Source: Streptomyces sp. NBC_01268 (lineage in GTDB: Bacteria; Actinomycetota; Actinomycetes; Streptomycetales; Streptomycetaceae). From it: 64,000 nucleotides of DNA. The stretch covers positions 7,252,001 through 7,316,000 of the forward strand of contig NZ_CP108454.1 in assembly GCF_036240795.1 (NCBI RefSeq), read 5' to 3'. Positions 16,844-25,806 of this stretch are shown piece by piece. A program made the translations under genes and the position numbers. The notes beneath the pieces are model-generated. The model was given only the letters and a program-made list of their open reading frames with translations, was not told the DNA's origin and made no database searches. Within the stretch, counting starts at the first letter, position 1, and the number at the start of each line of letters is the position of its first letter.

Positions 16844-19552
16844 ATGACGACCCAAGTCACCGAGTCCGAGCTGGAAGCCCTGCTCCATGGCGCACTGCGC
16901 GCCAAGGGGGCGGGCGAGCGCTGGGCCACCGAGTCGAACGAGAGCTGGTGCCGGGTGGCGCCACGCTCCGGGACCGGGCCGGCCCAGGGCTGGAAGCTGC
17001 ACGTGTCGGCGACGGCCGCATCCGCCCCGGCGGTGCTCGAGAAGGCCCTGGACGTCCTGCTCAAGGACGGCTCGGCGTTCAAGTTCGCCCGCTCCCTGGA
17101 GCAGGTGAGCGCCCTCAACACCCGTGCCACCCCCCGCGGGAGCTCGGGCAAGTTCATCACGGTCTACCCGGCCTCCGACGCCGACGCGGCCCGCCTCGCG
17201 CAGGACCTCCACACGGCGACCGAGGGGCTGGCCGGCCCCCGCATCCTGTCCGACCAGCCCTACGCCCCCGACAGCCTGGTGCACTACCGCTACGGCGCCT
17301 TCGTCGGGCGGCGGCGCCTCTCGGACGAAGGGCTGATGGTCTGGTACATCGAGGACCCCGACGGCAATCCCGTGGAGGACAAGCGGACCGGCCGGTACGA
17401 GCCGCCGGCGTGGGCGGTCAGCCCCTTCCCCGACTCCGTGCCCGTCGCACCGCCCAAGACCGAGGCGCCGCGGCGCCCCGTCCTGCTCGGCGGCCGGTTC
17501 TCGGTGCGGGAGGCGATCCGGCACACCAACAAGGGCGGCGTCTACAGAGGCACCGACGTCGAGACCGGCGCCCCGGTCGTGATCAAGGAGACCCGGCCCC
17601 ACGTGGAGGCCGACGCCTCCGGCAACGACGTCCGCGACTGGCTGCGCACCGAGGCCCGCACCCTGGAGAAGCTCAAGGGCACGGGGCTCGCACCGGAGCC
17701 GCTCGCGATGTTCGAGCACGGTGGGCACCTGTTCCTGGCCCAGGAGGAAGTGCCGGGGATCCCGCTGCGCAACTGGGTCGCCGAGCACTTCCGCGACAGC
17801 GGCGCCACCCGCTACCGCACCGACGCGCTGGCCCAGGCCGGACGCCTGGTCGACCTCGTCGAGGCGGCCCACGCCCGCGGCTGCGTGCTGCGCGACTTCA
17901 CCCCCGCCAACGTGATGGTCCGCCCCGACGGCGCCCTGCGCCTCATCGACCTGGAGCTCGCCGTCCTCGCCGACGACGTCGCCCTCCCGACCCGCGTGGG
18001 CACGCCCGGCTTCAGCCCTCCCGAGCGCCTGGTGGACGCGCCGGTCTCCCCGACCGGCGACTACTACAGCCTCGGCGCGACGCTCTGCTTCGTCCTGACC
18101 GGCAAGGTGCCGGCCCTGCTGGAGGAGAAGCCCGCCACCCGGCCCGCGGAGGACCGGCTCGACGAGTGGCTGCGCGCCTGCGCCGCTCCGCTGGACCTGC
18201 CGGACGGCCTGCGCACGATGATCCTCGGGCTGATGAAGGACGACCCCGCCGAGCGCTGGGACCCGGCCCGGGCGCGGGACGCGCTGCGCGGCCCGGAGCC
18301 GGCCCGTTCGGGTGTCCCTCGCACCGGCGCGGCCCGTACCGCCGCGACGGGCGCCGAGAACGAAGACACCGGCGCCGACACGGACGCCGATCCGATCGAC
18401 ATCGCCGTGGCCGGGATCGTGGAGCACCTCGTCGACTCCATGACGCCGGACGACGACCTGAGGCTGTGGCCCGTCTCCGTCAAGGCCGGGGAGACCGACG
18501 CCTGCATCGTGCAGCAGGGCGCGGCCGGGGTGCTGTCCGCCCTGACGCGCTACTTCGAGCTCACCGGCGACGCCCGCATGCCGGAGCTGATCGTCACGGC
18601 GGGCCGCTGGATCGCGGACCGCACCGACACCCGCTCCACACGGCCCGGCCTGCACTTCGGCGGCCGCGGCACGGCCTGGGCGCTGTACGACGCCGGCCGC
18701 GCGGTCGACGACCGGGCGCTCGTCGACCACGCCGTGGCCCTGGCCCTCGCGCCGCAGGAGTCGACGCCCAGTCACGACATCACCCACGGCTCGGCGGGCA
18801 GCGGACTGGCCGCCGTCCACCTGTGGCACCGCACCGGCGATCCACGCTTCGCCGAGCGGGTCGCCGACGCCGCCGACCGGCTGGCCGCCGCGGCCCGGCG
18901 CGAGCCGGCCGGAGCGAGCTGGCCGGTGCCCGCCGAGGCCGTGGTCGAGGAGGCCGGCAAGCGCTACCTGGGCTTCGCCCACGGCACCGCCGGCATCGGC
19001 TGCTTCCTCCTGGAGGCCTCCGCCGTCACCAAGAACCCGGAACACCGGGAACTGGCCCTGGCAGCCGGCGAGCTCCTCGCGACGCACGCCGTCACCGTCG
19101 GCGACGCCGCCCAGTGGCCGGCCCAGGCCACCGACGTGCCGACGGCACCGTACTGGTGCCACGGATCCGCGGGCATCGGCTCGTTCCTCGTCCGGCTGTG
19201 GCGGGCGACCGGCGACGAACGCTTCCGCGACCTCGCCCTCGGCGGCACCCGAGCCGTGGTGGAGCGCGCCTCCCGCGCCGCCCTCACCCAATGCCACGGA
19301 CTGGCGGGCAACGGCGACTTCCTCCTCGACATGGCCGAGGCCACCGGCGACCCCGCCCACCGGGCGCGCGCCGAGGAACTGGCCCGCCTCATCGTCTCCG
19401 AACGGTCCCACCGCGGCAGCCACGTCGTCTTCCCCAACGAGTACGGGGACGTCTCGACGAGCTGGAGCGACGGATCGGCGGGAATCCTGGCGTTCCTCCT
19501 GAGGGTCCGCCACACAGAGCCCCGGCACTGGATGGTCCAGCAGCCGGTCTGA
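16844..19552 (+). CDS. lanL: Class IV lanthipeptide synthetase LanL
   Basis: A 902-residue trifunctional enzyme that phosphorylates, eliminates and cyclises Ser/Thr/Cys of the precursor. Lyase domain ~1-210 with KLHVS (Lys51, His53) and GSSGK (Lys103). Kinase domain ~212-500 with VVIKE (Lys248), RDFTPAN (350-356) and the DFG-like DLE (369-371). LanC-like cyclase ~510-902 with all zinc ligands: Cys772 in YWCHG, and Cys817-His818 in QCHG. Complete zinc ligands place it in class IV (VenL-like), not class III. A start at 16844 is preferred over ATG 16838 because GAGAGGG ends just before 16838 and has proper spacing only for 16844. It heads the operon lanL-lanA-lanT-lanH. Confidence 0.93.
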   Translation: MTTQVTESELEALLHGALRAKGAGERWATESNESWCRVAPRSGTGPAQGWKLHVSATAASAPAVLEKALDVLLKDGSAFKFARSLEQVSALNTRATPRGSSGKFITVYPASDADAARLAQDLHTATEGLAGPRILSDQPYAPDSLVHYRYGAFVGRRRLSDEGLMVWYIEDPDGNPVEDKRTGRYEPPAWAVSPFPDSVPVAPPKTEAPRRPVLLGGRFSVREAIRHTNKGGVYRGTDVETGAPVVIKETRPHVEADASGNDVRDWLRTEARTLEKLKGTGLAPEPLAMFEHGGHLFLAQEEVPGIPLRNWVAEHFRDSGATRYRTDALAQAGRLVDLVEAAHARGCVLRDFTPANVMVRPDGALRLIDLELAVLADDVALPTRVGTPGFSPPERLVDAPVSPTGDYYSLGATLCFVLTGKVPALLEEKPATRPAEDRLDEWLRACAAPLDLPDGLRTMILGLMKDDPAERWDPARARDALRGPEPARSGVPRTGAARTAATGAENEDTGADTDADPIDIAVAGIVEHLVDSMTPDDDLRLWPVSVKAGETDACIVQQGAAGVLSALTRYFELTGDARMPELIVTAGRWIADRTDTRSTRPGLHFGGRGTAWALYDAGRAVDDRALVDHAVALALAPQESTPSHDITHGSAGSGLAAVHLWHRTGDPRFAERVADAADRLAAAARREPAGASWPVPAEAVVEEAGKRYLGFAHGTAGIGCFLLEASAVTKNPEHRELALAAGELLATHAVTVGDAAQWPAQATDVPTAPYWCHGSAGIGSFLVRLWRATGDERFRDLALGGTRAVVERASRAALTQCHGLAGNGDFLLDMAEATGDPAHRARAEELARLIVSERSHRGSHVVFPNEYGDVSTSWSDGSAGILAFLLRVRHTEPRHWMVQQPV

Positions 19553-19572
19553 GCGGCAGGAGTCTCTGCCGC
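19553..19572 (+). other. Short hairpin between lanL and lanA
   Basis: A 7-bp inverted repeat GCGGCAG/CTGCCGC starts immediately behind the lanL stop and lies upstream of the lanA ribosome-binding site (AAGGAG). It may mark an RNA processing or stabilising element giving more lanA than lanL message. Short and low confidence. Confidence 0.3.
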
Positions 19573-19601
19573 CACGTGTCACACAAGAGAAGGAGATTGT
19601 C

Positions 19602-19757
19602 ATGGAGAACCAGGACCTCGAGCTGCTGGCCCACCTGCACGCCCTTCCGGAGACCGACCCGGTCGGCGTCGACGGCGACTCGTTCAGCGGAACGTGCGCC
19701 TGCGTCGGCCTGCTGACGCTCCTCAACACCATCTGTATCGGTATCAGCTGCGCGTAA
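19602..19757 (+). CDS. lanA: Venezuelin/streptocollin-like class IV lanthipeptide precursor
   Basis: A 51-residue peptide. The leader (about residues 1-26) starts MENQDLELLAHLHALPE and has the HxLPETDPVGVDG motif of the venezuelin family. The core carries four Cys (32, 34, 45, 50) in TCACVGLLTLLNT and ICIGISCA, with Ser/Thr at 27, 29, 31, 39, 43 and 49 as dehydration sites, so up to four rings can form. From memory, VenA and the streptocollin precursor share most of this core. AAGGAG lies about 8 nt upstream. It sits directly between LanL and the exporter. The product is predicted to be a globular ringed peptide; its bioactivity cannot be read from sequence. Confidence 0.92.
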   Translation: MENQDLELLAHLHALPETDPVGVDGDSFSGTCACVGLLTLLNTICIGISCA

Positions 19758-19771
19758 CACCGAAGCACCCC

Positions 19772-19807
19772 CCGGCCGGTGGTTGCCCCGAGGCAGCCGC
19801 CGGCCGG
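19772..19807 (+). terminator. Attenuator-like hairpin after lanA
   Basis: A 16-bp stem with two G-U pairs (CCGGCCGGTGGTTGCC at 19772-19787, partner at 19792-19807) and a 4-nt loop follows the precursor gene. It lies before the transporter genes, a position where partial termination would favour precursor mRNA. Confidence 0.6.
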
Positions 19808-19860
19808 AGCGGGCTCCGGCACCGTGCGGACGACGAGGAAGAGGACGAGGACGAGACCCC

Positions 19861-20928
19861 ATGCAGCCATCCGCAGGTGACGACGCACTCGCCGCAGCAG
19901 CCCTCCTGACCGCCGAGGTCACCGGTCCCCGCGCGGGGGAGCCACCGCACGAGGCCGGATTCGCGATCAGCACCCGCGGTCTGGTGAAGAGCTACCCGGG
20001 TCCGGACGGCACCGCCGTCGACGCGGTCCGCGGGCTCGACCTCGACGTGCGCCGGGGCGAGACCTTCGCCTTCCTCGGCCCCAACGGCGCCGGCAAGTCC
20101 ACGACCATCGCCCTGCTGTGCGCCCTCGCCCGCCCCACCTCCGGTCACGCCACCGTGGCCGGCTTCGACGTGTCCACCCGGCCGCACGACGTGCGGCGCC
20201 AGGTCGGCATCCTCTTCCAGCACAGCGCCCTCGACCCGGACCTGACCGTCGAGCAGAACCTGCGCATCCACGCCCGCCTCTACGGGCTGCCCCGCCGCGA
20301 CGTGCGCAGGCGGACGGCCGAGGTGCTCGAACCCGCCGGACTGACCGACCGGCGGCGCTTCCCCGTACGCGCCCTGTCGGGCGGCATGCGGCGACGCCTG
20401 GAGATCGCCCGCCAGCTGCTGCACTCCCCGAGCGTGCTGTTCCTGGACGAGCCGACGACCGGACTCGACCCGCACGCGCGCGCCGAGATCTGGGAGCACC
20501 TGCGGGCCCTGCGCGACCGGCTCGGCAGCACCCTCTTCGTCACCACCCACTACCTGGAGGAGGCGGAGAACTGCGACCGGATCGCGATCATCGACGGGGG
20601 CCGCCTGGTCGCGCAGGGCACGCCGCACGGGCTCAAGGCCGAGATCGGCGACGACCGGGTGGTGCTGCGCACCAGCGACGACGCGCGGGCGCGGAAGGTC
20701 GTCGCCCAGGCGGCGCCGCCGGACCGCCCCGTCACCGTGGACGCCGACGGCACGTGGCTGCGGGTGCCCGACGGCAGCGCGTGGATCCCGCGCCTGTGCG
20801 CCGCGCTGGAGGCGCACGGCATCGCCGTGCACGCCGCCTCCGCCACCCCGCCCACGCTCGACGACGTCTTCTTCCACCACACCGGCCGCAGCATCACCAC
20901 CTCCGCCGCGATCGGAGGCGGCCGATGA
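19861..20928 (+). CDS. lanT: Lanthipeptide ABC exporter, ATPase subunit
   Basis: A 355-residue nucleotide-binding protein of the DrrA/ABC-2 type. Walker A GPNGAGKST, Q-loop FQHSALD, signature LSGGMRRRLEIAR, Walker B VLFLDEPTTGLD and the H-loop TTHYLEEAE are all intact. A C-terminal extension after ~300 (ending PPTLDDVFFHHTGR) is typical of DrrA-like exporters. The ATG at 19861 follows a GAGGACGAGG purine tract. It overlaps the permease gene by 4 nt. It should energise export of the class IV lanthipeptide, or immunity; no dedicated leader peptidase is encoded here, so processing must use a host protease. Confidence 0.88.
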   Translation: MQPSAGDDALAAAALLTAEVTGPRAGEPPHEAGFAISTRGLVKSYPGPDGTAVDAVRGLDLDVRRGETFAFLGPNGAGKSTTIALLCALARPTSGHATVAGFDVSTRPHDVRRQVGILFQHSALDPDLTVEQNLRIHARLYGLPRRDVRRRTAEVLEPAGLTDRRRFPVRALSGGMRRRLEIARQLLHSPSVLFLDEPTTGLDPHARAEIWEHLRALRDRLGSTLFVTTHYLEEAENCDRIAIIDGGRLVAQGTPHGLKAEIGDDRVVLRTSDDARARKVVAQAAPPDRPVTVDADGTWLRVPDGSAWIPRLCAALEAHGIAVHAASATPPTLDDVFFHHTGRSITTSAAIGGGR

Positions 20929-21779
20929 CCGCCCTCACCCTCCGGGCGCCCGAGGCCACGGAGCGGGCGCGCGCGCCCCGGCTGCGGCACGAGCTGCGCG
21001 CGATCCACGCCCTGGTCCACCGCGATCTGCTGCGCCTGGCCTGCCAGCGCTCCCACACCGCGCTGGTCCTGCTGCAGCCGGTGCTCTACCTCTTCGCCCT
21101 CGGCGGCGGGCTCGCCACCCTCATCCCCGCCGCCTCGCTGGGGACCGGCTACCAGACCTACCTCTTCCCCGGCATGCTGATGATGACGGTGCAGACCCCG
21201 GCCATCATGGTGGGCATCCGGCTGATCACCGACCGGCAGAGCGGATACCTGCGCGAGCTCCTGATGGCCCCCGTCAGCCGCTCCACGCTGCTGCTCGGCA
21301 GCTGCGCCGGCGGCACCCTCGTCGCCGCGGTACAGGGCGCGGTCCTGCTGAGCCTGGCCGGCGCGGTCGGCCTGCCCTACGACCCGCTCCTCCTGCTCCT
21401 CCTCCTCGGCGGCATGCTGCTCGCCTCCTTCGCGCTCACCAGCATGACCCTGGCGCTGTCGGTGACCCTGCGCAGCCCCGAGCTGTTCCACACCCTCCTC
21501 AGCCTGCTGATGATGCCGCTGCTGTTCCTCTCCGGCGCCTTCTTCCCGCTGGAGTCCATGCCGGGCTGGGCGCGCGGCCTGGCGACCGTCAATCCGCTCG
21601 CGTACGGGGTGGACCTGCTGCGCCGCTGCATCGCCCTGCGGGTCCCGGACCAGGCGGCCGCCGGCGGCATCGAATGGGCGGGCCGGCAGCCCCCGCTGCT
21701 CCTGGAGGCCGGGCTGCTCCTGGCCGTCGGATCCCTGGCCCTCCTCTGGGCCGCCCGCCGCTTCAGCCGCCCGGAGTGA
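20925..21779 (+). CDS. lanH: Lanthipeptide ABC exporter, ABC-2 permease subunit
   Basis: A 284-residue DrrB-like ABC-2 membrane protein with six hydrophobic segments (including TALVLLQPVLYLFALGGGL, SLLMMPLLFLSGAFFPLE and LLLEAGLLLAVGSLALLW). It has the ABC-2 signature around SGAFFPLESMPGWARGLATVNPLAYGVD. The start is the ATGA overlap with the ATPase gene, with GGAGGCGG just upstream. It ends the class IV lanthipeptide operon, before a strong hairpin. Confidence 0.87.
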   Translation: MTALTLRAPEATERARAPRLRHELRAIHALVHRDLLRLACQRSHTALVLLQPVLYLFALGGGLATLIPAASLGTGYQTYLFPGMLMMTVQTPAIMVGIRLITDRQSGYLRELLMAPVSRSTLLLGSCAGGTLVAAVQGAVLLSLAGAVGLPYDPLLLLLLLGGMLLASFALTSMTLALSVTLRSPELFHTLLSLLMMPLLFLSGAFFPLESMPGWARGLATVNPLAYGVDLLRRCIALRVPDQAAAGGIEWAGRQPPLLLEAGLLLAVGSLALLWAARRFSRPE

Positions 21780-21795
21780 CCGGCACCGACTCCCC

Positions 21796-21840
21796 GCACG
21801 CCCCCGCGGCCCGCCCGACCGGCGGGCCGCGGGGGCGTGC
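21796..21840. terminator. Terminator of the class IV lanthipeptide operon
   Basis: A perfect 20-bp stem (GCACGCCCCCGCGGCCCGCC at 21796-21815, complement at 21821-21840) with a 5-nt loop. Confidence 0.85.
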
Positions 21841-22106
21841 GGGGGTAAAGCGCGGGAAAAGTCCTGGTCGGACCGCTGCGGTTCCCGCACGGAGTGTTTA
21901 CGGCGTCTTATCGCGTTCTTAGCACCCTCAAGCGCCGTTCGATCATCCTGGAACAACGGATTCCGCAGTGGGAGGGGCATTGACCTGCGGTTCCGCCCGA
22001 GCTTCCATTCAGGCCGGGAGCCACGGACCCAACTGATCACCGGACGCCTCGGAGGCGATACCGCTCCCGTTTCAGAAACACCGCTCGCACCGATCGGAAC
22101 CGCCTG
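21841..22106. other. Intergenic leader region upstream of an APC permease
   Basis: Together with the preceding terminator, this makes over 300 bp without a gene. It is less GC-rich than its surroundings near 21890-21950 (TTTACGGCGTCTTATCGC, then CATTGACC), so a promoter and a leader of 100 nt or more are likely. I could not recognise a known riboswitch fold. Confidence 0.4.
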
Positions 22107-23504
22107 ATGACGGACACCCTCAGCGCACCGCACGCGTTGGCCCCCCAGACCGGCCCCGTGCCGCAGAAGCTCAAGCGCTCCATCGGTGTCGTGGGCGGCA
22201 CCCTGCTCACGCTGTCGTGCGTGACGCCCGCCTCGACCCTCTTCGTGGTCGTCCCGGACCTGTTCGACGGCGTCGGCACGTACGCGGCCCTGACCATCGC
22301 CATCGGCTCGCTGCTCTGCATCGGCGTGGCGTTCTGCTACTCCGAGCTCGGCACCCTGATCCCGAGCGCGGGCGGCGAGTACGCCATCGTCTCCACCCTC
22401 GCGGGCCGCCTGGCCGGCTGGCTCGTGTTCGTGCTGTCCCTGCTGGTCGTGATGATCGTGCCCCCGGTCATCGCCATGGGGACCGCCGACTACCTCGCGC
22501 CCCTGGTGCACATCCCGGCCCCGCTGGCCGGTGCCGGCGTCATGGTCCTCGCGACCCTCGCCGGTCTGCTCGACCTGCGGGCCAACGCCTGGATCACGGG
22601 CATCTTCCTCGTCCTGGAGGTCGTCGCCGCCGGCCTCGTCGCGGTCCTCGGCTTCTCCCACTCCCAGCGGGGCGTCGGCGCCCTGGTCCACGGCCAGGTC
22701 GCGTCCGCCGGCGGCGGACACTCGCTCGTCACCGGCGCCATGGTCGTCTCCGGCCTCGCCATCGCCCTCTTCGTCACCCAGGGCTTCTCGACGGCCGTCT
22801 ACCTCTCCGAGGAGCTGGAGAACCCGCGCCGCACCGTGGCCCGCACCGTGCTCGCCACGCTCGCCATCTCCACCGCGGTGATCCTGGTGCCCGTCGTCGC
22901 GATCACCCTCGGTGCCGGCGACCTGGAGACCCTGACCGGCGGCGACATCAGCGGCATGATCGCCGCCTGGTCCAACTCGGCCGTCGGCACCTTCATCAGC
23001 CTCTGCGTCGCGCTGGCGATCGTCAACGCCGGCATCGTCATGGTCATCCAGAACTCCCGCGTCCTGTTCGCCTCCGCCCGTGACAAGGCCTGGCCGGAGC
23101 CCGTCAACAACGCGCTGTCCCGGCTCGGCCGCTTCGGCTCCCCGTGGGTGGCCACCCTGGCCGTCGGCGTCCCGGGCGCGGCCCTGTGCTTCGTGAACCT
23201 CGACACCCTGTACGGCGTCACCGGCGTCTCCGTCACCGGGATGTACCTGCTGGTCGCGGTGGCCGCCCTGTTCAGCCGCCGCGGTGCGCACCGCGAGGTC
23301 GCGGCGTGGCGCATGCCGCTGTGGCCGGCCGTGCCGGTCCTGCTCATCGGCGTCCTCGCGTACGTGCTGTACATGCAGGACGCCAAGTACCTGGCGTGGA
23401 CCGGCGGCATCACGGCCGCCGCCACCCTCTACTGGGCGCTGTACCTGCGGCCGCGCCGGGACACCCGCTGGCTGGTCAGCATCCCGGAGGACGAGCAGGC
23501 CTGA
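22107..23504 (+). CDS. APC-superfamily amino-acid permease
   Basis: A 465-residue transporter with about 12 hydrophobic segments. The first helix region KLKRSIGVVGGTLLTLSCVTPAS matches the APC fold entry (helix 1 unwound GG site); YSELGTLIPSAGGEYA is the conserved helix-2/3 block, and QNSRVLFASARDKAWP the cytoplasmic loop before helix 9. It is probably a proton-coupled importer of an amino acid or amine; the substrate is not readable. It stands alone, with hairpins on both sides, and has no relation to the lanthipeptide operon that can be shown. Confidence 0.85.
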   Translation: MTDTLSAPHALAPQTGPVPQKLKRSIGVVGGTLLTLSCVTPASTLFVVVPDLFDGVGTYAALTIAIGSLLCIGVAFCYSELGTLIPSAGGEYAIVSTLAGRLAGWLVFVLSLLVVMIVPPVIAMGTADYLAPLVHIPAPLAGAGVMVLATLAGLLDLRANAWITGIFLVLEVVAAGLVAVLGFSHSQRGVGALVHGQVASAGGGHSLVTGAMVVSGLAIALFVTQGFSTAVYLSEELENPRRTVARTVLATLAISTAVILVPVVAITLGAGDLETLTGGDISGMIAAWSNSAVGTFISLCVALAIVNAGIVMVIQNSRVLFASARDKAWPEPVNNALSRLGRFGSPWVATLAVGVPGAALCFVNLDTLYGVTGVSVTGMYLLVAVAALFSRRGAHREVAAWRMPLWPAVPVLLIGVLAYVLYMQDAKYLAWTGGITAAATLYWALYLRPRRDTRWLVSIPEDEQA

Positions 23505-23847
23505 CCCTCCGAGGCGTCCGGGGCCGGGACGGCGACAGCCGCCCCGGCCCTTCGGCGTCCCGGCCCGGTCAGCGCATCCCGGACCAGGTCCAGGCCGGTG
23601 GACGTGCCGGTCGCGGGGCCGGGCCCGGTGGCCCGGCCGGGCTCGGTCTTCGACGGCGCGGGATCGTCCGGCAGGCCCCGCGGATCACTCCGGACGACCC
23701 GTCCGGGCGCACGGGGCCCGACGGGTGGGGCGGGTGGGGCGGTGGCTCAATTCCGTACGCCCTCTTGTGGGTTGCCGCCGAGGTTCCAAGAATGCACATG
23801 ACAACCGGAGGATCTTCGGTTGCATGTCATCAGAGGGGAACCCCCAC
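23505..23847. other. 343-bp intergenic region: terminator and protease promoter/leader
   Basis: Contains the permease hairpin at 23521-23550. No gene is supported. Near the protease start, 23797-23830 can fold by pairing CAACCG with CGGTTG and ATGA with TCAT, placing a small hairpin just before the ribosome-binding site AGAGGGG. Confidence 0.45.
23521..23550. terminator. Terminator of the APC permease gene
   Basis: A 13-bp stem with one A-C mismatch (GGGCCGGGACGGC and GCCGCCCCGGCCC) around a 4-nt loop, 16 bases after the stop codon. Confidence 0.6.
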
Positions 23848-24702
23848 ATGAAGAAGCCTCTCGTCGGCGCCCTGCTCGCGCTGCTCCTGACCGGAGCGGC
23901 CGCGGTCCCGGCCATGGCGTCCGCGCCGCCGCAGGCTCCCGCGGCCAAGGACCGGGCCACGGCGGCCGTCGCCGTCGACTTCGCCGGCACGGTCGCGCTC
24001 AGCAACTGCTCCGGTTCGCTCGTCCGCATGCCGAGCTCCCAGCCGAACGACCCCGCGCTCGTCCTCTCCAACGGGCACTGTCTGGAGACCGGCATGCCGG
24101 GAGCCGGTGAGGTCGTCAAGGACGTGCGCTCCACCCGCTCGTTCTCGCTGCTCAACTCGGCCGGCACCAAGGTCGCGACGCTGCGCGCCAGCAAGATCGC
24201 GTACGGCACGATGACCGACACGGACATCTCGATCTACCAGGTGACCAAGACGTACGCGCAGATCCAGAGCCAGTACGGCATAGGCGCCCTCACCCTCAAC
24301 GACGTCCGCCCGACGCAGGGTTCGTCGATCAAGGTGGTGTCCGGATACTGGAAGCGGATCTACAGCTGCAACATCGACGGCTTCGTCTACCGCATGAAGG
24401 AGGGCGACTGGACCTGGAAGGACTCGGTCCGCTACACCTCCTCCTGCAACACCATCGGCGGCACCTCCGGCTCGCCGGTCATCGACACGACCACCGGCAA
24501 GGTCGTCGCCGTCAACAACACGGGCAACGAGAGCGGTGAGCGCTGCACCGTGAACAACCCGTGCGAGATCGACGAGAGCGGCGTCGTGACCGTCCGCCAG
24601 GGCATCAACTACGCCCAGGAGACGTACACGATCGTCCCGTGCGTCGGCGCGGGCAACGTGATCGACCTGAACCGCCCGGGCTGCACCCTGCCGAAGCCGT
24701 AA
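23848..24702 (+). CDS. Secreted trypsin-like serine protease
   Basis: A 284-residue S1-family protease. A signal peptide (MKKPLVGALLALLLTGAAAV, cleavage likely after AMA) directs secretion. The catalytic triad can be assigned: His77 in LSNGHC, Asp126 in TDTDIS, Ser207 in GGTSGSPV. Several Cys (54, 78, 174, 200 and C-terminal ones) probably form disulfides outside the cell. There is no long pro-region; only about 15 residues precede the fold. The start at 23848 is favoured over ATG 23824 because AGAGGGG lies 9-10 nt before it and it begins the signal peptide. Substrate unknown. Confidence 0.88.
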   Translation: MKKPLVGALLALLLTGAAAVPAMASAPPQAPAAKDRATAAVAVDFAGTVALSNCSGSLVRMPSSQPNDPALVLSNGHCLETGMPGAGEVVKDVRSTRSFSLLNSAGTKVATLRASKIAYGTMTDTDISIYQVTKTYAQIQSQYGIGALTLNDVRPTQGSSIKVVSGYWKRIYSCNIDGFVYRMKEGDWTWKDSVRYTSSCNTIGGTSGSPVIDTTTGKVVAVNNTGNESGERCTVNNPCEIDESGVVTVRQGINYAQETYTIVPCVGAGNVIDLNRPGCTLPKP

Positions 24703-24723
24703 CGCCGCGACGCGCGTCGCGGA

Positions 24724-24758
24724 CCGCCCGCCCGGTCACTCGGAGACCGGGCGGGCGG
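24724..24758. terminator. Terminator between protease and converging unknown gene
   Basis: A perfect 14-bp stem CCGCCCGCCCGGTC (24724-24737) and complement (24745-24758), 7-nt loop, between convergent genes. Confidence 0.75.
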
Positions 24759-24775
24759 CGCGGGCGCGCCCGCGC

Positions 24776-25663
24776 TCAGCCGAACATCCACATGCGGGTG
24801 ATCGTGCCCTGCAAGAGGGACTGCGCCGCCGCCGCACCGATCCCCGTCGAGCGGTCGGTGACCACCCAGATCCCCGCGTTGAACACGTACGAGCGGCCGG
24901 GGACCATGGTGAACTGGAGCTCCGGACCGGTCATCGGCCGGGGACCGTCGCCGCCCCTGCTCTCCTCGCCCGCGCTGATCCGTGAGCGCCACAGCTGGGT
25001 GCCGGCGCCGACGAGGAAGCGGCCGTCCTCGAACACGGTCAGCTCGAAGCCGCCCTCCGAGGTGGCGTTGCTGCCGACCCCGACCGTCTTCAGCGCGAAG
25101 GCGTACCGGCCGGGATTGAGCACGGCGTGCGGGAACTTCTGCCCCGGGTTCGTCGTCGGCAGGACCACTCCGAACCCGGCGTGCGCGGCGACGAGTCCGG
25201 AGACCCCGTCGGGCAGCGAGCCCGACCGGGCGTCCAGCCCCACCTCTCCCGTGGACCGGTTGAGGATCCGGTTGTGCGGGGGGAAGCCGGCGCCGTCGTG
25301 CCAGGCCCAGCTGAAGTCGTAGGGCGGGACGAACCCCACGGAACGCACGTCCGTCCGGATGTGGGGCGGGAAGTACGAGGCGCCGTCCTCCCGCAGCGCG
25401 TCCGACTCGCGCAGGTGCAGCACCTCGGTCGCGGCCAGCGCCTCCGCCGCCCGTGCGGCGGCCGCGTCCTGCTGGACGAGCCGCGTCAACGGCGCCTCCA
25501 TCGCGTCCGTGAGCTCCGCCAGCTCGGCCTCGGCCGCGCGTTCCCGGGCGGTCCGCGCCAGGGAGTGCTCCACGAGGGAGGCCACCGAACGCTCCGCGTC
25601 CCGCCGGTCCGCTTCGGGCATGTCGTCGTGGAACGAGATCTGGAAATCTGTCGCACCAGCCAT
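24776..25663 (-). CDS. Protein of unknown function, 295 aa
   Basis: I do not recognise a family. The N-terminal ~95 residues are acidic and likely helical or coiled (EADRRDAERSVASLVEH, RERAAEAELAELTDAM). The rest looks like beta-rich soluble sequence with FVPPYDFSWAWHDG, GEVGLDARSG, GFELTVFEDGRFLVGAG and a C-terminal TRMWMFG. It has no signal peptide or membrane helix. Codon use and third-position GC are like the neighbours, so it is probably real. It is transcribed away from the operon ending at 25807 and is separate from it by about 140 bp. The DGRFLVG beta-hairpin style suggests a phage-tail-like or lectin-like fold, but that is a guess. Confidence 0.6.
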   Translation of the reverse strand: MAGATDFQISFHDDMPEADRRDAERSVASLVEHSLARTARERAAEAELAELTDAMEAPLTRLVQQDAAAARAAEALAATEVLHLRESDALREDGASYFPPHIRTDVRSVGFVPPYDFSWAWHDGAGFPPHNRILNRSTGEVGLDARSGSLPDGVSGLVAAHAGFGVVLPTTNPGQKFPHAVLNPGRYAFALKTVGVGSNATSEGGFELTVFEDGRFLVGAGTQLWRSRISAGEESRGGDGPRPMTGPELQFTMVPGRSYVFNAGIWVVTDRSTGIGAAAAQSLLQGTITRMWMFG

Positions 25664-25806
25664 GATGTCGCGACTCTCTCGACTCGGAGATACGTCGATG
25701 GGGAGATCCGATCGGTCCGATCGCTCACCAGTCTGGGCGCGAGGGGCCCCGGCCGGGCGCTCGGCTACGCCGATCGGGTGAACCGTGCGCCCGGGCCGGC
25801 GCCGGT

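Noticed and set aside
21841..22106. Riboswitch upstream of the APC permease
   Set aside because: Leader is long and less GC-rich, but no recognised consensus fold could be traced by eye; a covariance-model search would decide.
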